A program made the position numbers and the translations under genes. From Quillaja saponaria (taxonomy: Eukaryota; Streptophyta; Magnoliopsida; Fabales; Quillajaceae): a DNA stretch of 64,000 nucleotides. The stretch spans positions 16,066,679 through 16,130,678 of the forward strand of contig CM055617.1 in the NCBI GenBank assembly GCA_029379385.1. Direction: 5' to 3'. Of this stretch, positions 24,435 through 34,560 are shown piece after piece; the stretch's first letter is position 1; every line of letters begins with the position of its first letter. The notes under the pieces are model-generated. The model searched no databases. It was given only the letters and a program-made list of their open reading frames with translations, and was not told the origin of the DNA.

Positions 24435-25239
24435 ACCTCAACTAATTCACCAAGTCTCAATCCAATCAAATTCATGTGATCCATACCGTGACTTAAAAAT
24501 TTATGAAAGTTTTTATTCTCCACATTCTTACCAAAGAGACTCAAACCAAGAAAATTAATGCAAGAAGTATGCATTCTTAACTATTAGGTTAATCCCTTTA
24601 GCTTGATCCAATATATGACCATTATGAGCAATTGTTACAAATTATGGTTTGTACATATATCTCTGTAGATCAAATGTGAAAATTTTCAAATTAAAACAAG
24701 ATAACAATGAATACATTTATCCACAATAAAACATACTAAAAATATCGAAGAGTAATGGAAAGTAAGTTAAAAAGTTACAATAAATATATATATATATATA
24801 TAAAGGAGATGAAGATCAACTGCTTACTTCAAGTATAAACTATTGCATAATTGAGAGAGTTATAGATAAGCTTGTTTCTTGAAATTCTTGTTCTCTACCT
24901 CTAGCAGGGATGACAACCTTTATTGATGTTGTCACTTCTTTAATTCCTTCTTATTATATGTAATGTCTTCCTCTATGTGCAACTAATGGACTGCATTAAC
25001 AAAACCTTCCTTGGGGTTCTACAAGCATTGAGCGAAATTTCCATATGGTAGACAGGGAAAAGGTCACTAGAAAAAAAAAAGACAAAGGGTCTTGGTCTTA
25101 CAAAAGCCAAACTTAGTAACAAAGCTATCCTTTTAGCTTGTTTGGAGGTTCCTTATAGATATATATTTTTTTTTGGGCCAAGTGGCTTGCTGGAAAATAT
25201 GGGAAAGACCTAACAAAGCTTACTTCAACTAATTCTATT
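24435..25239. other. Unassigned AT-rich interval
   Basis: I recognise nothing certain here. There is a (TA)n run near 24784-24802, and the right end may belong to the LINE remnant that follows (a degenerate coding-like patch from about 25080). Confidence 0.3.
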
Positions 25240-25552
25240 ATCAAGAAAGACACTAAAGTTGGTGAAATAATTGTTAATGAGGGGGAAATATGAATTATAG
25301 GTAAAGGTGATTGTGTTTCTCTTTGGTTTAATTGTTGGCTACATTATGGAAACCGTATGAGTGTTATTCATGGACCATTACAATACGATGAGGATTATGT
25401 TCTTGTCAAAGATACATTTAGAAACCCTAAAGACTATAACCTAAATGGAATATCCTTTGTTTTACCTCCCTCCTTCTTAAAAGTTATGAAAACTATCGCA
25501 TTCCTTGAACAACCATTTCACAGAGAGACTTTGTTGAAGACTCTGAAGTAAT
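25240..25552 (+). pseudogene. LINE (non-LTR retrotransposon) remnant downstream of the reverse transcriptase
   Basis: The frame reads GDCVSLWFNCWLHYGN, followed by MSVIHGPL and a stretch ending in FLEQPFHRETLLKTLK. The pattern G-x-S-x-W-(F/Y)-D/N-x-WL, a 'GPL' soon after, and then a Trp/Leu-rich tail is typical of plant L1-type ORF2 proteins past the reverse transcriptase domain. An in-frame stop precedes it near 25292 and another closes it at 25549-25551. No reverse transcriptase motif survives in the window. The assignment rests on this short motif only; a degenerate host sequence cannot be excluded. Confidence 0.5.
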
Positions 25553-25559
25553 GGCTACT

Positions 25560-25853
25560 TCTCCACCTTTGATACTTATAACCTTGCTTGAGATGAAAAT
25601 GCTAATCACTTATCTGAGACTGGCCCAAAACTGTCTAGGATAATATCCAAGACTGCCAACCATCGTATAAAACTCGTTATATATAATGTCATCCCTGATA
25701 ATCATTATTCGAGATGGGCATCACAGACAATGATTATCCATGGCTGTTTTATTATTATCTAAGACGGCCTTTTTATAGTCAAGGATAATTTTGGTGCCTA
25801 TTCTATCATACTATTTGCTACGGCCTTGGCCATCTTAGATATTCCAACATTTT
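25560..25853. other. Possible DNA-transposon subterminal region (CACTA-like?)
   Basis: A short GC-richer patch holds several related words on both strands: ATCCAAGACTGCC near 25647, ATCTAAGACGGCC near 25760 and GGCCATCTTAGAT near 25828, together with repeated GATAAT/ATTATC. Clustered, inverted AAGACGGCC-type words are typical of subterminal regions of plant CACTA elements. Termini and target duplication were not identified. The copia element at 25854 interrupts this patch. Confidence 0.25.
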
Positions 25854-26057
25854 TGTTGAATATAAGAAGAATGTATATTCAGATGATTTTAAATGTACAA
25901 GAGAGAGCCTCTATTTATAGGCTAAAGTGTTTAACCTAACATAGTGAACCTAGACTAAATATCAAACAAATACGTAATAGAAATTACACAAAAATAAGGA
26001 AACTAAAAATAAGGAAATTTGACCCACTAATTAAGTTGCCTATATTTCACTCTAACA
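25854..26057 (-). repeat. 3' LTR of copia element I (204 bp)
   Basis: On the plus strand it runs TGTTGAATA...TCTAACA; the TATA sequence CCTATAAATAG on the minus strand is at 25911-25921. It differs from the 5' LTR at about 14 positions, several of them C/T or G/A changes. Confidence 0.92.
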
Positions 26058-26068
26058 CTCCCCCTCAA
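26058..26068 (-). other. Polypurine tract of copia element I
   Basis: On the minus strand TTGAGGGGGAG lies directly before the 3' LTR start TGTTAGAGTG, the expected position for the plus-strand primer. Confidence 0.85.
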
Positions 26069-26149
26069 GCTGGAGCATAAAGATTATATGTTCCAAGCTA
26101 GTTGCATAGATATCGCAATCGGTTTCCTGTCAAAGATTTTGTGAATAAG

Positions 26150-26898
26150 TCTGCTAACTGATCTTCTAATTTTGCATATGTAGTCTTGATTCTATTATCC
26201 ATAAGCTTCTCACAAATGAAATGACAGTCAACTTCTATATGTTTTGTTCATTCATGAAAGACTGGATTTGATGTAATATATAATGCAAGCTTGATTATCA
26301 CATACTAACTCCATAGGCTGTGAGTGCTGAAATCCAAGTTCGTCTAATAGATTTTTCATCCAAAATAACTCAGCAAGTGGTATGAGTCATGGCCCTATAT
26401 TAAGATTCAGCACTGGATCTTGTAACAACAGTCTGCTTTTTGCTTTTCCATGAAACAAGATTTTCACCTAGAAATATACAGTATCCTGTAGTAGATCTTC
26501 TGTCAAAATGAGAGTATGCCCAATCAGCATCGCTATAACCTTGAACTGGAGTAGAATTATGTTTACGGACTAATGTGTGACCACGACCATGTCCTTGAAC
26601 TAGAGTGTGCCCATGATTCTTATATAATAATCCCTTTCCGGGCTGCAGTTTTAAGGTATCTTAGGATACGAATACCAGCATTCCAATGAGATGTTCGAGG
26701 TTGAGAAAGAAATTGGCTCACCATACTAGTTGCAAAAGCAATATCCGGTCTAGTGACTGTGAGATAATTAAGCTTACAAACAAGACATCTATATTGCTCA
26801 GGATTAGTCAGTAGCTCCCCCTCATCTAATACAAGTTTAGTGTTGGGATCCATAAGAGTATCTACAGGTTTGGAATCCAACATACCTATATCACTCAA
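26150..26898 (-). pseudogene. Copia RNase H region (element I)
   Basis: Read on the minus strand from 26898, the frame contains KPVDTLMDPNTKL, TRPDIAFA and HWNAGIRILRYLK, which lead from the reverse transcriptase thumb into RNase H. Further on, YSDADWA (about 26530), RRSTTGYCIFLG and SWKSKKQTVV follow. These are standard copia RNase H words. The frame is broken by stops near 26619 and further downstream, and the end fades near 26150. Confidence 0.85.
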
Positions 26899-26919
26899 GA
26901 CATCCAGACAATACTTTCT

Positions 26920-27609
26920 TTAAGAAAGGCAAATACCCAATTGTGATCCTGCAACCTCGATCCCCAAAAAGTATTTTAGCTGTCCTAAGTCTTTAGTTTG
27001 AAACTTACACTGTAGGAATGATTTCAATTGTTGAATCCCATGATTATCATCACCTCTAATCACAATATCATCCACATATACAATTAAAAGAATTCTACCA
27101 TTAGGTGTATGTTTATAGAAAACTAAGTGATCAACAGTACACCTCTGAAGACCAAAACTAACAACAACTTCACTGAATCTACCAAACCATGCTCTAGGAG
27201 ATTGCTTTAAGCCATATAGAGACTTTTTCAATCAACACACCATACCGGACTCTCCCTGAGCAACAAAACCAGGTGGTTGCTCCATAAAGACTTCTTCATC
27301 AAGGTCACCATGTAAGAAAGCATTTTTGATGTCCAATTGATAGAGTGGCCAATCAAAAATAGCAACTAGAGATATAAATACCCTGACAGATGTAATTTTA
27401 GCTACGGGAGAGAAAGTTTCTTAATAATCCATACCATAGACCTGAGTGTAGCCTTTTGCTACCAATCTAGCCTTTAAGCGATCAACAGAACCATCAGGAT
27501 GAACTTTTACGGTGTATACCCATTTACATCCAACAGTGGATTTTTCAGAAGGTAAAAAGACCAGTTCCCAAGTACCATTAGTATGTAAGACGTTCATTTC
27601 ATCAATCAT
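26920..27609 (-). pseudogene. Copia reverse transcriptase (element I)
   Basis: From 27609 on the minus strand the frame gives [45 protein letters not shown] (about 27305-27350), SLYGLKQSPRAWF and the catalytic YVDDIVI (about 27062-27085), then LGQLKYFLGIEV. All core reverse transcriptase motifs are recognisable and the Asp pair in YVDD is intact. At least two nonsense codons interrupt it: one just after YGMDY (about 27420) and one before LKKSLYGLKQ (about 27230). Both look like simple point changes, so the gene decayed after insertion. Confidence 0.9.
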
Positions 27610-27953
27610 GGCCTGTCGCCACCCGGATGAGCAAGAGCATCACTGGTGGACTTTAGAACAGAAATAGAAGACAAAGAGGAGACAAATGCATAATAGGGTG
27701 AAGAAAAATGATGATAACTTAAAAAAGTATAAATAGGATAAGGATTATGAGTTGAACGAGTACCTCTTCGTAAAATAGGTGGTGAAGCAGGATCCGAGGC
27801 ACGGGAAGTTGTTGGGACAGAAGGTGAGTCATCAGGTACATCAACAGTGTTTGCTGGAAGATTAGGTAGTGGCGCAGATGATGCATGGTCATTTGGTCCA
27901 AGATAAGGAACCGGAAGAGCTTCAGAGATAGAAGGTGACTCGAGAATAGTCAA
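27610..27953 (-). pseudogene. Copia linker between integrase and reverse transcriptase (element I)
   Basis: An open frame rich in Pro, Ser and Thr (for example SVPTTSRASDPASPP and LRRGTRSTHNPYP) connects integrase with reverse transcriptase. This variable, low-complexity linker ending in an R-x-x-R-x-x-x-P-x-x-Y-type motif is normal for plant copia polyproteins. It overlaps the start of the reverse transcriptase frame, so a small frame change is present near 27606. Confidence 0.75.
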
Positions 27954-28059
27954 TGGAAAGAATGAAGATTCCTCAAAAAATGTAACATCAGTGGAGATAA
28001 AGTAACGATTCTTATTTGGACAGTAACATTTATACCCTTTTTGAAGGCAAACCCAAGAA

Positions 28060-28680
28060 CATGCACTTAATTGATTTAGAAGAGAGTTTATCCTATCCAG
28101 GTGTTAGATCATGAACAAATAAATGCAACCAAAGATACGAAGCGGAAGTGAATATAAGGGATGATTAGAAAAGATGATAGAATATGGAATTTGGTTATCC
28201 AATGTAGAAGATGACATGCGATTAATAAGGTAGCATACTTAAGTACAGCATCACCCCAAAATCGAAGTGGAACATGACCATAAAGTAATAGAGTGCGAGC
28301 TGTTTTAATTAAATGTTTGTTTTTGCGCTCAGCAACTTCATTTTATTGAGGGGTGTGAAAACAAGATGATTGATGCAACATACCTTGAGATGTCATAAAG
28401 TACTGAAATGATGTAGAAAAATATTCACGTGCATTATCACTACGCAAAATATGAATAGAAACACCAAATTGTGTTTTAATTTCAGTACAAAACTGTTGGA
28501 ATATAAACAATAACTCAGAACGATTTTTCATTAAAAATAACCACGTGCAACGAGAATAGTCATCAATAAAGGTTACGAAATACTAAAATCCCAAAGATGA
28601 ACTAACAAGACTAGGACCCCAAACATCAGTATGAACAAGATGAAAGGGAGACTCTGCTCTAAAACAACTATGCTTTGGAA
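28060..28680 (-). pseudogene. Copia integrase core (element I)
   Basis: The minus-strand frame 28531-28343 gives FCTEIKTQFGVSIHILRSDN and then AREYFSTSFQYF, which holds the second catalytic Asp of the DDE triad (RSDNAREY). HQSSCFHTPQ follows, where family members continue to the catalytic Glu. The upstream part near 28560-28680 reads like the FVTFIDDYSR segment but is interrupted by stops. Downstream (28060-28340) coding is degenerate. Confidence 0.8.
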
Positions 28681-28689
28681 ATGAAGCAC

Positions 28690-29280
28690 ATGTGTGCTTG
28701 CCAAGCTAACACGATTCACAATTTAAAGATGATAAAGATGACAAATGAGGAACCATCTTCTGAAGCTTAGATAGACTAGGATGACCTAATCGACTGTGAA
28801 TGAGAATAAGTGATACATCTGTAGAGCAAGGCACTGAAGATGTAGGTAGTGTGGTAAGATGGTAGAGGCCCTATGACTCAGGCCCTGTGCCAATCGTTCG
28901 TCCCGTACGTCGGTCCTGTATAGTAAAAGAATCATTAATAAAAGTGACAGAACAATTGAGAGAACGAGTCAATTGACTAATAGAAATCAGACTGAATAAA
29001 CATTTAGAGACATAAAATACAGATTCTAAAGGCAAAGAAGATAATGGTGTAGCTTGACCTATACCTTTAGCAATGGTTATGGAGCCATTAGCTATAGTGA
29101 CAGTGGAAAGTGATGATGGATTACTAATACTACAAAAAAGTTTGGGATTACCAGATATGCGATTAGAGGCACCAGAATCAAGAATCCAAGTGTCAGAAGG
29201 GGTTTGAGAGAGGCAAGTGACAGAATTACCATGAGAAGATTGATGGGTAGCTTTATACTGTAGGAACTTATCATATTTAG
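28690..29280 (-). pseudogene. Copia protease and pre-integrase zinc-binding region (element I)
   Basis: On the minus strand the aspartic protease active-site motif WILDSGASNRISGNPKLF sits at about 29140-29195 with the catalytic Asp preserved. It is followed by LESVFYVSKCLFSLISISQL and TDVSLILIHSRLGHPSLSKL, the pre-integrase segment that contributes to the HHCC zinc finger. One stop lies near 28875. Upstream of the protease only a short tail is left (YDKFLQYKATHQ at about 29270), so the gag zinc knuckle that normally precedes it is missing. Confidence 0.85.
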
Positions 29281-29487
29281 TAGCTAATAATGAGACATTA
29301 ATAAGCTTGTCTTTAGATGGTGAAACTTCAAGTGAATTGGCTGATTAAACAATGTTAGCTGTAGTAATAACAGGGGATCCAAAAAATACAGAGGTAAAAG
29401 TACTAGGTTTTGACATACCGATTTCAGATTTTTCAAAGGTAGACATACCGATGAACAGTACCCCTGATGAACAATAATCATACTGCT

Positions 29488-29596
29488 GGAATGAAACCCA
29501 GCAATAGAGAGACACACTGGAATGAAACTCAGCAATAGAGAGACACACTGGAATGAAACGCAACAATAAAGAGACACGCTGGAAAGAAACACAACG
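29488..29596. repeat. 31-bp minisatellite in the leader of copia element I (about 3.5 copies)
   Basis: Units start at 29488, 29519, 29550 and 29581 with the word GGAATGAAAC (GGAAAGAAAC in the last, partial unit) and run through CAGCAATAGAGAGACACACT. The first two full units differ by one base and the third by several. The array lies where the 5' leader or start of gag should be. Confidence 0.92.
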
Positions 29597-29655
29597 GAAA
29601 ATAAAAATTAGGGTTTTTTCAGCGAAAAATAAAAATTAAAGTTTTTTCTCCCTAA

Positions 29656-29667
29656 GCTTTGATACCA
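29656..29667 (-). other. Primer-binding site of copia element I
   Basis: On the minus strand TGGTATCAAAGC follows the 5' LTR end directly. It matches the initiator methionine tRNA site TGGTATCAGAGC except for one base. Confidence 0.88.
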
Positions 29668-29872
29668 TGTTGAATATAAGAAGAATGTATATTTAGATGA
29701 TTTTAAATGTACAAGAGGGAGCCTCTATTTATAGGCTAAAGTGTTTAATGTAACATAGTGAACTTAGACTAAATATCAACCAAATACATAATAGAAATTA
29801 CACATAAATAAGAAAACTATAAATAAGAAAATTTGACCCACTAATTAAGCTGCTTATATTTACACTCTAACA
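29668..29872 (-). repeat. 5' LTR of copia element I (205 bp) with TATA box
   Basis: The LTR begins at 29872 on the minus strand (TGTTAGAGTG) and ends at 29668 (...ATTCAACA). A good TATA box, CCTATAAATAG, is at 29725-29735, roughly 140 nt into the LTR. That is a plausible promoter position for such a short LTR. Confidence 0.92.
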
Positions 29873-29877
29873 ATTTT

Positions 29878-30693
29878 TATAAAAAAAAAAAAAAAGAAAA
29901 AAAAGTTAATAATAAAATAAAATGTATCTACTACAATAGCAGATCCAAAATAATCTTTTAAAAAAATTACACCATTTTTTATACCAAAAAAACTTGTTAT
30001 CCAAGTATATAATAATAAGCATATTGAAATTGAGAACCCAGTATAAACAATATCAATTGATTCTCTTTCAGCATTCAATCATCTAAAAAAATGCAGCTTT
30101 ATGAACTACTACAGAGAACAAAAGAATCATACAGAGCAATCTTCATTATGTTGCTTCAAGCTGCCAAACAATAAAGAGAATAAGTCTAGACTTGGATATA
30201 CTAATAAACATATCAATTCAAGAACCACACAAAATATTAGATAACTAAATACATTCAACTTACTTCTTATTGTGGACTTAGAAGTTATATATTGTAACTC
30301 GATATAGAAAAATTGAATTTTAAGACACAATGTGTAAATCTAAGTTATAAAATAAACAAATTAATTGAATAATAGTATAGCTAAGTATGTTTAATTCGAT
30401 ATTTTAGAATAACTTTAGTATACGCTTTAAAAATGTCGTATATTTATTATCATAAAGAAAATAATATTGAATACCAAATAAAGTAAAGTGAATGTATAAT
30501 TAATACATTTATATATAGAGAGAGAGAACAGTAATCTCTACTATAAATAAAAACATTGAACTCTGCTTTATGCTCTTGCCTTTACTTTTTTTTTTCTTTT
30601 TTTATTTATACTTTTTCTTTTCCTTCTTTTCCATTTTGGTGGCCGATTTTTCTGGGGTTTTCTTTCTCTCTACCGCCATTCTAGCTTCTTCCT
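29878..30693. other. Unassigned AT-rich interval
   Basis: Poly-A/T rich sequence without a recognisable gene. It begins with an A-rich run directly after the copia target duplication and contains T/C-rich stretches (30580-30640) just before the frame at 30694. Confidence 0.3.
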
Positions 30694-31101
30694 TTGTTAT
30701 GGATGGTGCTAGAGAACCTTAGAATTTTCCTAAGTCTAATTGTAAGCATCATCCTCCTCTTCTTTCATGGTGTGATTCTCTTTGATTTAGCTTTCCTTAA
30801 AGCTAAGTTGCCATGTGGGACAATAGGTACAGTAGCTAATTCCCTTCAAGTTTGTCGTGCCCTTTTTCAGTATTTTATGGATGAATTTGTTAAGGAGTGC
30901 CCCAATGAGTTTATCCATGAAGTGGAGCTGATGAGGCTTGAGAAACAGAAGGAAGATGAGGTTAAGAGGAAAGCTATTAGGGTTGCTAATGAGGAGTGTA
31001 AGAAGCTCAAGGCTGAAGTTTTAGCCTTGAGCAAAAGATTTCAAATGAAGAGTTCCATCAAACCCTTGTATGCGTGCTCTTATTTATTTGTTTTTGTGTA
31101 G
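30694..31101 (+). CDS. Hypothetical 135-residue frame with a charged helical segment
   Basis: I do not recognise this frame. Its first ~35 residues are hydrophobic (a run of Leu, Ile, Val and Phe) and could be a membrane segment or chance. Residues ~68-120 are rich in Glu, Lys and Arg (EFIHEVELMRLEKQKEDEVK and ECKKLKAEVLALSKRF) and look like an alpha-helix or coiled coil, a composition unusual for random AT-rich DNA. A T/C-rich stretch lies upstream at 30580-30690. A neighbouring frame near 30720-30770 (SNCKHHPPLLSWCDS) also looks protein-like, so this may be a frameshifted relic of a longer transposon or host protein. No neighbour supports a function. Confidence 0.3.
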   Translation: MLWMVLENLRIFLSLIVSIILLFFHGVILFDLAFLKAKLPCGTIGTVANSLQVCRALFQYFMDEFVKECPNEFIHEVELMRLEKQKEDEVKRKAIRVANEECKKLKAEVLALSKRFQMKSSIKPLYACSYLFVFV

Positions 31102-31325
31102 CTCTTTTTATTTTGAAATTCTTAGTAGTTTCTAATTGGTAAAAGTGGGAAGAAAAGGAAAGATAGGGCCAGTATTTCCATAAGCACAATTTTCTGGGAA
31201 GGGATGATTAAATTCTTCAATAAAGGGCTATAAGAGGAATGAAACTATTTATCAATACCGAAGAAGAAAATGTATATGGCCAATGCAGAGATATGTGCCA
31301 TAATAGTAGAACTTACAAGTATTAT

Positions 31326-31791
31326 TGTTAGAAATTTCATGTGTGAGCTGCCATTAATTGTATGGTTTTGTTTTAATAATAAAACGGACTTAAGGTTTGG
31401 TCCATTTGAGACATGCTGGTAAAAGCCCATATAGTTTATGTGATCATTTGGGATAGGGCTTAAGCACACTTCTTATCTGATTAAATGTGGATTGGTAGTA
31501 AGTGTGGGTTAAGTGACTTTAGGAGTCTTTAATGGGAGGACTCTTAGGTTTTATCTGACATGAAATAGCTAGGTCCCCTCTCCTCTCTATATATATGCAT
31601 CTTGCCTCATTGAAAGTTGCCATCAGAAAATACATAGAGTACGGAGAGGAAGACCTGGCTATGTGAAACAATTATTAAGGTGTGCTTGGCTAAGATTCTA
31701 GATATCCGCTGCTATGGCTCAATCAGGTACGCAACCTTATTATTAATGTGTTCTAAATTCATGTATGAGATCTTGTATAAATCTCTTAACA
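31326..31791 (+). repeat. 5' LTR of copia element J with TATA box
   Basis: It starts TGTTAGAAATTTC right after ATTAT and ends CTCTTAACA. A TATA sequence CTATATATATG is at 31587-31597. The same words recur in the 3' LTR. Confidence 0.88.
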
Positions 31792-31792
31792 T

Positions 31793-31805
31793 GTGGTACT
31801 ATAGC
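31793..31805 (+). other. Probable primer-binding site of element J
   Basis: One to two bases after the LTR, TGGTACTATAGCC resembles the initiator methionine tRNA site TGGTATCAGAGCC with several differences. It supports the plus orientation but is degenerate. Confidence 0.5.
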
Positions 31806-32361
31806 CTAATATACATGAATTTAGAACCCTTATATTTATTTATTTAACATAAAATTATAGGATTCATATAAGTTAGTTTCTTTAAACCTAAAATCGAACT
31901 CATATATGAATGAAATTGAGCCCAATTCGTTAGGGCTTTTAAAGGTCTCGTTCATATCTTTAATTTGATATATTATTTACGTGATTTCATCAACTATAAG
32001 TTGAGAAATCTGAATTTTAAAATTTGGGTTGATTTAAAATCAAAATTAAGTTTTTGATTTGAGAACTAAGATTTCATGTTGTTTTAATCGATTTAAATCA
32101 TAGATTTAGATTCTGGTATATTTTATACATAGTCAGGAATCATTCAATGAGTTTAATTTGTATTATTTTGAGAAATTGGAATTAAACTCTTATGAAATAG
32201 AGTTAGGGTTCATGTCATTATAATTTCAATTAATTGAAATAATACCTTGATAAAACATGAAATTATTATAGGGTTATTGTTAGAAAATCAATTTAAAACA
32301 AACCCCAGCACAAGAAATTTGAGCAAAAACATTCGAAAGCCTCTGGAAAAAGGTAGTTTTC

Positions 32362-32448
32362 AGAAACGGGTCGTAACAGACCCGTTTCTTCCAGTCCGGG
32401 TCAAGAAGACCCGGCTGGAGGAAGAAGAAGAAGGCCACGCGGCCTTCT
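32362..32448 (+). other. Three consecutive GC-rich stem-loops in the leader of element J
   Basis: Stem 1: AGAAACGGGTC (32362-32372) pairs perfectly with GACCCGTTTCT (32379-32389), loop 6 nt. Stem 2: CCAGTCCGGGTC (32391-32402) pairs with GACCCGGCTGG (32408-32418) with one bulge, loop 5 nt. Stem 3: AGAAGGCC (32429-32436) pairs with GGCCTTCT (32441-32448), loop 4 nt. They stand out as a GC island in very AT-rich sequence. Leader hairpins near the primer site often serve genome dimerisation or packaging in LTR elements; that role is inferred. The open frame crossing them is probably chance. Confidence 0.75.
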
Positions 32449-32899
32449 CCCACGCGCAGGCAAGTGGCGCGTATGGTACACGGGCCACTTTCTGTCATCC
32501 CGTCGCCTCCCAAAATTTTACCAAATTAATTTTTTGAATTTTATAATTATATGGTAGGGTTAAATTTGGGATATTATGTGCATGATTTATTGGTTTGGTT
32601 AATGATATTTTGTTAAGTTTCAAACTAATGTAATTGCACATATTTAAATGTTGAGGCTTATTGGAGTTACATGTTTTATATGTTTTAAAGCTAAAAACAG
32701 TAGGTACTCTCCTTAATTAGTGATAAATATTATCGTACTCTCATGTTTTTAAAACATGTGTTAGTAGAAACTTTTGTTTTGATTCAATTTTGTTTAAAGT
32801 TTGCAACATGCATTAAGTGATCATTTGATATACTTTTGAATAGTATTTTAGTTAAGAATGATAAATTGGAGTAATTAAATTTTCCCAGCTTGAAAACTC

Positions 32900-33435
32900 T
32901 TATAGGTTTATATAGGTGGTTGCCACCAAAGTGGTCTATCTGTATAGATTTGTAAGATTTTCAAAAGCTATAGTACGAGATATTTCTTAAATTATTGTAT
33001 ACAATTTCCTGCCCAAAGGGGGTTATTATATACTTTAATTTTGGAAAATATATGAAACATATGGTTTGGGGTATACCGGCCTAGAAGGTTTATCTGCCCA
33101 AAGGGGATAGACTTTTCGAAAGCTAGGATACTCTAATTTAAGTTTCATGGGTTGATCATGAGATCCTAATAGCATGTTACATTCTCTGCCCAAAGGGGAG
33201 TTTGTAATGATGAACTTTGGATTTATGTAAAATAAATTCTTATTCTTGATCATTTAGTACCCATTTTGATTGACATATCGCATTCCTAGCTTAGAAGGTT
33301 TATCTGCCTAAAGGGGATGGACTTTTTGAAACCTGGGATGCTTTCGTGTTTCGGTTTCATGGGTTGAAGTGAGATCCTAATGGCATGTTGTATTCTCTAC
33401 CCAAAGAGGAGTTTGCAATGATGGGCCTTGGAATC
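32900..33435 (+). repeat. Imperfect ~210-bp direct repeats in the element J interior
   Basis: Two clear units start at 33081 (CTAGAAGGTTTATCTGCC) and 33291 (TTAGAAGGTTTATCTGCC). They share CAAAGGGGAT, GTTTCATGGGTTGA, GAGATCCTAAT and TTCTCTGCCC/TTCTCTACCC. A weaker unit precedes them at about 32930-33040. No coding sense was found, and other copies of this family would be needed to tell whether it is an ancestral feature. Confidence 0.8.
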
Positions 33436-34283
33436 ATAAAGAATATGTTTTTTTTTTTGTTATTAATTACTCTGATTCTTTGGCATGTTGCATTCTTTTT
33501 GAATCATCACATTTGTTGTTAGCATTGATACTTAGAAATAAGTTTTTGGAAAAATGGGTGAAATCTAATAGGTTAAGCCTTACCCGCCTCGAAATATCTA
33601 TCTCTTAACACCTCATGAGTGGTTTGTCCAAAACTGAGGGTGGCTTTTAAATTTCTCAGTTCAAATGTAGATGCTAGCAAGTACCTTTAGGGTAAGTTGA
33701 AACATACTTATCATATGAAATCTCAGGATGCTAAAAGGCATGGTAACGATCAAAATCTAATGTGCTTCTAGTAAAGTATGAGAGGTTATGTCAATGCATA
33801 TTGTTAAATTCATGTCTTGGTTAATGTGTTTAAAATGAATCTAAGTGCATTAAAGGTAAAACCTTGAGTCTAGAATGACATCAAAGTAGATTCATTGGAG
33901 TAGTTTTTTCTGTGACTTGAAAGTCATTTTAAACATTTAAGGGGAATTTGATTTTAATTTCCTCACTGGACAAAATGGTCATTTTATTTTTGATTTGGGT
34001 AATTTTAAAGTTCAAATGCTTTAAATTTTAAACTTTTTGGTGGATGTGTTTAACTCCTCCAATGTAATACTCCTTGTTTCATACTAAGAAAATTTATTTC
34101 CAAAATATTTTAATTAAAGAAAAAATCCTAAATGTTTTAGCATAAACATCTAGGTCAAATTTAAGGGAAAGAGATAAAAATCTCATAAAAGATATTATTC
34201 CCTTTACTTATTTTGGAAACTTAAGGTTTTAGGTTAAGTGCGTCAGAAGTAAATTGACGAAAATAATGAAAAATGGGAAAAAT

Positions 34284-34560
34284 TATATTTCAAGTCTCTT
34301 AGAGATTTTTCACACTGATTTTAGTGAATTTTATTCCACCGATTGGCACGAAAAAAAAAAAAAATATATATATATATATATATTTTTATCAATTTCATTG
34401 ATAACTTTTCCCGTTTTGGTTTTTATACTTGATTAAGTAAAATTCTGATTGTCTTGAAAATTTTAAAATTTTCAAAATTGAAGTTGAAGTACAATTTGAA
34501 AAAGTTATTAAAACTTTAAGATCTGATCGTGGTGGTAGTATTATGGAAAACTTGATGTTG
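34284..34560 (+). pseudogene. Copia integrase core remnant (element J)
   Basis: The frame near 34290 gives LLEIFHTDFSEFYS, where HTD carries the first catalytic Asp of the copia integrase. An A-run and (TA)n stretch (34350-34383) interrupts it. Coding sense resumes with ENFKIFKIEVEVQFEKVIK (from about 34456) and TLRSDRGG near 34510, the second catalytic Asp segment, then fades. Frame changes and stops lie between the parts. Confidence 0.78.

Larger units (their letters stand above)
25854..29872 (-). mobile_element. Ty1/copia retrotransposon, structurally complete but gag-less (element I)
   Basis: The element has two ~205-bp LTRs, a polypurine tract, a primer site and a perfect 5-bp target duplication ATTTT (25849-25853 and 29873-29877). 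On the minus strand the domain order is protease, integrase, reverse transcriptase, RNase H, the copia order. Hand alignment of the LTRs gives about 14 differences in 205 positions (about 93% identical), so insertion is old. Several stop codons interrupt pol, and only about 460 bp separate the primer site from the protease motif, too little for a normal gag. It could move only with proteins supplied in trans, and its own pol is dead. Confidence 0.93.

Noticed and set aside
29488..29596. CRISPR-like or satellite array
   Set aside because: The 31-bp units are directly adjacent with no spacers and only ~3.5 copies; a minisatellite in a copia leader.
32247..32537. 96-codon plus and 77-codon minus frames
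   Set aside because: They overlap each other across the GC-rich hairpins in the leader of element J; better explained by the stem-loop sequence than by coding.
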